35,976 nt of DNA from UBA4582 sp038106185 (GTDB taxonomy: Bacteria; Pseudomonadota; Gammaproteobacteria; Pseudomonadales; Azotimanducaceae): assembly GCA_038106185.1 (NCBI GenBank), contig JAYODE010000036.1, forward strand, positions 1-35,976, given 5' to 3'. Shown one piece after another: positions 32,134 to 35,976 of the stretch. Each line of letters begins with the position of its first letter. The first letter of the stretch is position 1. A model generated the notes under the pieces. It worked only from the letters and a program-made list of their open reading frames with translations, was not told the DNA's origin and searched no databases. The position numbers and the translations under genes were made by a program.

Positions 32134-33597
32134 CTAGCGCTCATAGTGGACGATCACACCGTGATTGTCGTCNNNNNNNNNNNNNNNNNNNNNNNNNNNN
32201 NNNNNNNNNNNNNNNNNNNNNNNNNNNNNNNNNNNNNNNNNNNNNNNNNNNNNNNNNNNNNNNNNNNNNNNNCCGTCTCGGTCGAAATCATAATCATCCT
32301 CTGACTGCTCGTCGATGCTCTCATCCTCAAAGTCATCCTCAAGCTCCTCATCAAGCTCCTCATCAAGCTCCTCATCAAGCTCCTCATCAAGCTCCTCATC
32401 AAAGTCATCGTCGAAATCGTCTTCGAAACCGAAATCGTCATCTTCGTTCTGAGCGTTAAGCTTGGCCTGCTGACGTTGAGTACGGCGAGTCTCTCGCAGA
32501 GACACCGAATAATTATGCGTCTCGTTGACGATCCGCGCCTCTTGCTCCGCGTACGCCTCTTCCAATGCGGTATCGGCTCGCTCTTGGGCACGCAGATCTG
32601 CCAGGTAGGCATAAACTGCTCCCATCAATTCGTTGACGCCCTGATTCGATACTGCTGATATCATGAAGACGGGAATGCTCAAATCCAGCTGACCGAGGAT
32701 CCTCTCAGCGCGAATCTTCGCCTCTTCGGGACTCAAGGTGTCCAGTTTGGTCAGCACCAACCAACGATCCTTGTGGGCGATACCCTCGCTATAGTTGGCA
32801 AGCTCGCGCTCAATGACTCGAAAGTTTTCTACAGGGTCGCTGTTGTCGAGCGGCGCTATGTCCAGCAGGTGCAGCAGCACTCGAGTTCGAGCCAGATGCT
32901 TAAGAAACTGTACGCCCAGACCGGCGCCGTCTGCGGCACCCTCAATCAGCCCAGGAATATCGGCGATGACAAAGCTCTCGTCTTCACCCAGGCGCACGAC
33001 ACCAAGATTAGGCACCAGCGTTGTGAACGGGTAGTCGGCGATCTTCGGGCGAGCCGCAGAGACGACACTGATCAAGGTCGATTTCCCTGCATTCGGCAGG
33101 CCGAGCAGACCCACATCAGCGATCAGGCGCAGCTCCAGGCGCAGATTACGAATTTCCCCTGGCTGCCCCTTGGAAGTTTGTCGGGGCGCACGGTTGGTGC
33201 TGGACTTGAATCGCGCGTTACCCAGACCGTGGAACCCGGCTTGCGCCACCAGCATGACCTCATCAGCGCGACTGATATCTCCCAGGTATTCACCCGTATC
33301 ATCGTCAAAGACACTGGTACCCAAGGGCACGCGCAGATAGACATCTTCGCCTTTAGCGCCTTTTCGGTCTGATCCCTTGCCATGCTCACCCTTGGGGGCT
33401 TTACAACGAGGCTTGAATCGATAATCAACCAGCGTGTTGAGTGCCGCATCGCCCTTTAAATAAACCGATCCGCCGTCACCACCATCACCACCATCAGGAC
33501 CACCATGGGCGATATATTTTTCTCGACGAAAGCTCAGACAGCCGTCGCCGCCCTTGCCTGCCTCGACCTTGATACTCGCTTCATCTACAAATTTCAT
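32134..33597 (-). CDS. obgE: ObgE/CgtA GTPase with an expanded acidic repeat tail (interrupted by assembly gap)
   Basis: This essential GTPase acts in 50S ribosome assembly and the stringent response. The glycine-rich Obg domain (KVEAGKGGDGCLSFRREKYIAHGGPDGGDGGDGG) is followed by the G domain: G1 GLPNAGKSTLI, G3 DIPGLIEGAADGAG, G4 LTKLD and G5 ISAVSNQG. After about residue 375 an acidic tail of FDDDFDEELDEEL type runs into a 100-N gap, and the frame resumes as DDNHGVIVHYER, like the GVEVxYxR ending of other Obg proteins. Including the gap the frame is 487 residues, about 95 more than E. coli. Catalytic parts are intact. The ATG at 33597 has AGGGA 7 nt upstream. Confidence 0.93.
   Translation of the reverse strand: MKFVDEASIKVEAGKGGDGCLSFRREKYIAHGGPDGGDGGDGGSVYLKGDAALNTLVDYRFKPRCKAPKGEHGKGSDRKGAKGEDVYLRVPLGTSVFDDDTGEYLGDISRADEVMLVAQAGFHGLGNARFKSSTNRAPRQTSKGQPGEIRNLRLELRLIADVGLLGLPNAGKSTLISVVSAARPKIADYPFTTLVPNLGVVRLGEDESFVIADIPGLIEGAADGAGLGVQFLKHLARTRVLLHLLDIAPLDNSDPVENFRVIERELANYSEGIAHKDRWLVLTKLDTLSPEEAKIRAERILGQLDLSIPVFMISAVSNQGVNELMGAVYAYLADLRAQERADTALEEAYAEQEARIVNETHNYSVSLRETRRTQRQQAKLNAQNEDDDFGFEDDFDDDFDEELDEELDEELDEELDEELEDDFEDESIDEQSEDDYDFDRDXXXXXXXXXXXXXXXXXXXXXXXXXXXXXXXXXXDDNHGVIVHYER
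32173..32272. other. Assembly gap (100 N) inside the obgE acidic tail
   Basis: Exactly 100 N next to a 12-bp tandem array; the true length of this part of obgE is unknown. Confidence 0.98.
32344..32403. repeat. 12-bp tandem array coding (EELD)n in ObgE
   Basis: Five head-to-tail copies of ctcctcatcaag (the last ends in caa) on the + strand encode repeated DEEL units in the ObgE tail. Copies are near-identical at DNA level, pointing to slippage rather than selection on codons alone. The adjacent gap suggests more acidic repeats were not assembled. Confidence 0.88.
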
Positions 33598-33642
33598 GTT
33601 GAGTCCCTAAATTCCAGTTGAGTCTCTCACTCAAGGCGCCCA

Positions 33643-33654
33643 GGGTCTAGACCC
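33643..33654. other. Perfect 12-bp palindrome upstream of obgE
   Basis: GGGTCTAGACCC lies between the rpmA terminator and obgE. A second inverted repeat, TTGAGT-N5-ACTCAA (33618-33634), follows towards obgE. These could be operators or transcript structures; no regulator can be named. Confidence 0.3.
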
Positions 33655-33665
33655 GTGGCGAGGGC

Positions 33666-33694
33666 AAAAAAAAGCCCCGTCGTTGACAGGGCTT
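33666..33694 (-). terminator. Intrinsic terminator after rplU-rpmA
   Basis: On the minus strand AAGCCCTG pairs with CGGGGCTT around a 7-nt loop and is followed by a run of T totalling eight. It lies 20 nt past the rpmA stop and separates the ribosomal protein pair from obgE-proB. Confidence 0.85.
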
Positions 33695-33713
33695 ATCTTT
33701 CCATCGGTCAATG

Positions 33714-33974
33714 TTAAGCCTCTGCCACCACATTGACATACTTGCGCTGGTTTGGTCCCTTGACAGTAAAAGTCACGACACCATCAGCCTTGGCAAACAA
33801 AGTATGATCTTTACCACAGCCGACGTTCAAACCTGCGTGAACCCTGGTGCCGCGCTGCCGGATGATAATGTTGCCAGCGCCAGCTACCTGGCCGCCAAAA
33901 ATTTTGACCCCCAGACGTTTGCTTTCCGAATCGCGGCCGTTGCGTGTACTACCACCTGCTTTTTTGTGAGCCAT
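33714..33974 (-). CDS. rpmA: 50S ribosomal protein L27
   Basis: L27 has its N-terminus close to the peptidyl-transferase centre. The 86-residue protein has the exact family opening AHKKAGGSTRNGRDSESKRLGVK and the block AGNIIIRQRGTRVHAG. It starts 3 nt after the rplU stop in the conserved rplU-rpmA pair and is followed by an intrinsic terminator. Confidence 0.98.
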   Translation of the reverse strand: MAHKKAGGSTRNGRDSESKRLGVKIFGGQVAGAGNIIIRQRGTRVHAGLNVGCGKDHTLFAKADGVVTFTVKGPNQRKYVNVVAEA

Positions 33975-33977
33975 TGT

Positions 33978-34292
33978 CTAGCCTCCAGTGATTTCGGTAA
34001 TCTTGACTTCAGTAAACCACTGACGGTGGCCACCCTGACGTCGGTAATGCTTACGGCGACGCATCTTGAGGATGGTGACCTTCTTGCCGCGACCGTGGGA
34101 TACCACTTCCGCCGTGACCTTGCCGCCAGCGACATAAGGCATGCCAACAGTGACTTTCGCCTCATTGCCAATCAGCATGACCTCGTCGAAATTGACCGTA
34201 CCACCCGCTTCCACGTTCAGCTTTTCCAGCTTGAGCACTTCACCGGGTTCGACACGATGCTGCTTACCGCCACTTTTAATTACAGCGTACAT
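33978..34292 (-). CDS. rplU: 50S ribosomal protein L21
   Basis: L21 binds 23S rRNA with L20. The 104-residue protein opens MYAVIKSGGKQHRVEPGEVLKLEKL and carries GRGKKVTILKMRRRKHYRRQGGHRQWFTEVKI, the family's C-terminal signature. It is the first gene of rplU-rpmA and is divergent from ispB. Confidence 0.98.
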   Translation of the reverse strand: MYAVIKSGGKQHRVEPGEVLKLEKLNVEAGGTVNFDEVMLIGNEAKVTVGMPYVAGGKVTAEVVSHGRGKKVTILKMRRRKHYRRQGGHRQWFTEVKITEITGG

Positions 34293-34362
34293 GATAATTC
34301 ACTCTATCTATTTGAAGTTTGGCACCCAAAACAATCCCTTCGCCGCATGTCACACTGGATTG

Positions 34363-34390
34363 TTAATAGGCCCCGATTCAGGGTGCGCAA
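34363..34390 (-). promoter_or_regulatory. Putative promoter of rplU-rpmA
   Basis: On the minus strand TTGCGC (34390-34385) and TATTAA (34368-34363) are 16 nt apart, each with 4 of 6 consensus matches, about 70 nt upstream of the rplU start. Confidence 0.4.
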
Positions 34391-34525
34391 TTCTACGGTA
34401 AGATACCACGGCAAGCAAGCGCCCAGTCAGGTCTTTTATCTCAGCCGCCGTCCCTTGACACCTGCAGCGCCCCCACCTAGCATTCCACTCCTTAACGGCG
34501 CAGTTGCGTCCTGATTGAGCCTTAC

Positions 34526-35491
34526 ATGAACTATCCCTTCTACACCGTCGTGGCTTCCGACTTCGCTGCCGTCGATCGGTTGATTACCGCTAGTCTGGCC
34601 TCCAATGTGCCGCTCGTGGAGGAGATTTCTGCTTACCTGATCCAGGCCGGCGGCAAGCGCCTGCGCCCACTGCTGGTATTACTGGCCGCTAATGCCTGCG
34701 GTTATCAATCGGACAAGCATATTCAACTGGCTGCTATTATTGAGTTCTTACACACAGCCATGCTCCTGCATGACGACGTGGTCGATGACTCAAGCCTGCG
34801 GCGTGGCCGCAAGACCGTCAACGCCACCTGGGGCAATCCTGCCAGCGTGCTGGTCGGCGATTTTCTTCATTCCCGCGCCTTTGAAATGATGGTGGGCGTG
34901 GGCGATATGCGCGTGATGGACATTTTGTCGAGGGCAACCAATACCATCGCCGAAGGAGAGGTGCAGCAGCTGGGCAATATTCGTAACCCCGACACGACAG
35001 AGGCAAGCTACCTGCAAGTGATTAGCCGCAAGACCGCCATGCTGTTTGAGGCTGCCTCACACTCAGGCTCGGTCATAGCCGGCGCCAATAAGGCTCAGGA
35101 AGAGGCTCTGAGAAGCTACGGTCTGCACCTGGGACTGGCCTTTCAGCTCATTGACGACATTCTTGATTACGAGGGCACGACCGCAGACCTTGGCAAGAAC
35201 GTCGGCGATGACTTCGCTGAAGGCAAGGTAACTCTGCCACTGATTATCGCCATGCAAAACGGTGATGACCAGCAACGCGCGTTTATTCGCAATGCGATCC
35301 TCAAGGGTGACGTCGCAGATCTGGATCAATTACTGACAACAGTAAAAATCACCGGCGGTCTAGCCTACACCAATGATATGGCCCACGCCGAGATCAAAAA
35401 GGCCGTTGATTGCCTGGCACACCTGCCGCCATCAGACTATACCGAGGCTATGCAAACCCTGGCTGAGTTTTCGGTAGCCCGCAGCTACTAA
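34526..35491 (+). CDS. ispB: Octaprenyl (polyprenyl) diphosphate synthase
   Basis: IspB elongates farnesyl diphosphate with IPP to make the side chain of ubiquinone or menaquinone. The two aspartate-rich motifs are LLHDDVVDDSSLRRG (first) and LAFQLIDDILDYEG (second), with GGKRLRPLLVLL near the N-terminus. Length is 321. The start MNYPFYTVVASDFAAVDRL aligns with homologues. It is divergent from rplU, the standard order. Chain length (C40, C45 or other) cannot be read from sequence alone, so the E. coli name is by family and position. Confidence 0.95.
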   Translation: MNYPFYTVVASDFAAVDRLITASLASNVPLVEEISAYLIQAGGKRLRPLLVLLAANACGYQSDKHIQLAAIIEFLHTAMLLHDDVVDDSSLRRGRKTVNATWGNPASVLVGDFLHSRAFEMMVGVGDMRVMDILSRATNTIAEGEVQQLGNIRNPDTTEASYLQVISRKTAMLFEAASHSGSVIAGANKAQEEALRSYGLHLGLAFQLIDDILDYEGTTADLGKNVGDDFAEGKVTLPLIIAMQNGDDQQRAFIRNAILKGDVADLDQLLTTVKITGGLAYTNDMAHAEIKKAVDCLAHLPPSDYTEAMQTLAEFSVARSY

Positions 35492-35555
35492 GCGCACAGC
35501 CAACCGAAAGGGTTTTCTCGTCCTCGCCACATTCATCTTTCCGTTGTCTCAAGCT

Positions 35556-35584
35556 GTGACTTTATTCTGGAACTGGTTTACCAT
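35556..35584 (+). promoter_or_regulatory. Putative promoter of tRNA-Pro
   Basis: GTGACT (35556-35561) and TACCAT (35579-35584), each 4 of 6 matches, are spaced 17 nt apart. The predicted start falls about 5 nt before the tRNA. Confidence 0.35.
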
Positions 35585-35595
35585 TTCTACTCAGT

Positions 35596-35672
35596 CGGGA
35601 TGTGGCTCAGCCTGGTAGAGCACTGCCTTCGGGAGGCAGGGGTCGAAGGTTCAAATCCTTCCATCCCGACCA
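35596..35672 (+). tRNA. tRNA-Pro (anticodon CGG)
   Basis: A full cloverleaf can be drawn. The 7-bp acceptor stem is CGGGATG/CATCCCG, the D-arm is GCTC/GAGC and the T-arm is GAAGG-TTCAAAT-CCTTC. The anticodon stem CTGCC/GGCAG encloses loop TTCGGGA, giving anticodon CGG (reads CCG). The discriminator base is A and the CCA end is encoded. The total is 77 nt. Confidence 0.97.
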
Positions 35673-35976
35673 TATAAAACAATGCCTTATGATTTGTTAA
35701 TCTCCAAACACTCCCAGCCGCACTAGACATGCACTGCATTTACCAAAGAATCCGCCAGTCCCCCATGCTGTCAACCAAAGCAATCTACTGTTGCATTTAG
35801 CGCCGCACACTCACCCACGCCCCTTGAGCGCTATAAAGCATAAACTAGGGGGCAAACAGGGGCCGGGAGCCGGTTATGCCTCACCAAATTATTAGAAGAG
35901 CAAGGGGGGACACTGAGTCCATAGCGACTTAAGGCCGATACACAACGGTTCTGTATTCGTTTCGCTGATGCCGGAC
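35673..35976. other. Gene-free stretch after tRNA-Pro to the window end
   Basis: No supported coding sequence, no clear terminator for the tRNA, and no repeat of the tRNA 3' end that would mark an integrated element. A G-rich stretch lies near 35847-35875. The window ends before any next gene can be recognised. Confidence 0.5.

Noticed and set aside
35596..35976. Integrated element at the tRNA-Pro 3' end
   Set aside because: No integrase and no second copy of the tRNA 3' end is visible in the 300 nt that remain.

Overview
The window looks like a chromosomal scaffold from a gammaproteobacterium of the Pseudomonadales/Cellvibrionales type. The reasons are the proteins themselves and a gene order that closely follows two blocks recalled from Pseudomonas aeruginosa: ilvI-ilvH-(ilvC)-pssA-msrP-msrQ, and pgeF-rluD-bamD-pilS-pilR-fimT-[minor pilins]-pilY1-pilE-ispH-fkpB-lspA-(ileS)-ribF-murJ-rpsT-proB-obgE-rpmA-rplU-ispB. 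Genes in brackets are missing here. Nearly everything is core chromosome. I see no phage, insertion sequence, CRISPR array or integrase. Two 100-N runs are assembly gaps, and both sit in or beside tandem repeats.

Layout. Positions 1-5.0 kb, minus strand: ilvI-ilvH (acetolactate synthase), pssA (phosphatidylserine synthase) and msrP-msrQ (periplasmic methionine sulfoxide repair). Positions 5.1-8.3 kb: a small secreted DUF4124 protein, then rluD-pgeF divergent from bamD. Positions 8.3-12.2 kb, plus strand: the PilS-PilR two-component system and a stand-alone FimT-like prepilin. Positions 12.3-25.6 kb, minus strand: a minor-pilin/tip-adhesin operon, pilE-fimU-pilV-pilW-pilX-pilY1 plus a small secreted protein in the pilY2 position. 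Positions 25.7-30.1 kb, minus strand: murJ-ribF-lspA-fkpB-ispH, tightly packed and running into pilE. Positions 30.2-35.5 kb: rpsT, a repeat-filled convergent gap, proB, obgE, rpmA, rplU and the divergent ispB, then tRNA-Pro(CGG).

The standout is pilY1. Its single 9.5-kb reading frame encodes about 3,166 residues, against about 1,150 in P. aeruginosa. After the signal peptide come about 16 cadherin/VCBS-like beta-sandwich repeats (residues about 27-1885). A conventional PilY1 follows: a von Willebrand A region, a beta-propeller and a DxDxNxxxD calcium loop. It is co-encoded with the minor pilins that build the pilus tip, so the natural reading is a type IV pilus tip adhesin carrying a very long calcium-dependent stalk.

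How the genes work together: PilS/PilR would tune pilin transcription; FimU/PilV/PilW/PilX/PilE would prime the pilus and display PilY1; FimT carries the GRxR signature known from DNA-uptake FimT proteins. LspA, MurJ, BamD, IspH, IspB, FkpB and PgeF serve envelope building and the isoprenoid/quinone supply. RplU, RpmA, ObgE, RpsT and RluD serve ribosome assembly. Absent ilvC and ileS, relocated pilE, and locally expanding tandem repeats (including an exaggerated acidic tail on ObgE) are the main departures from the standard arrangement.
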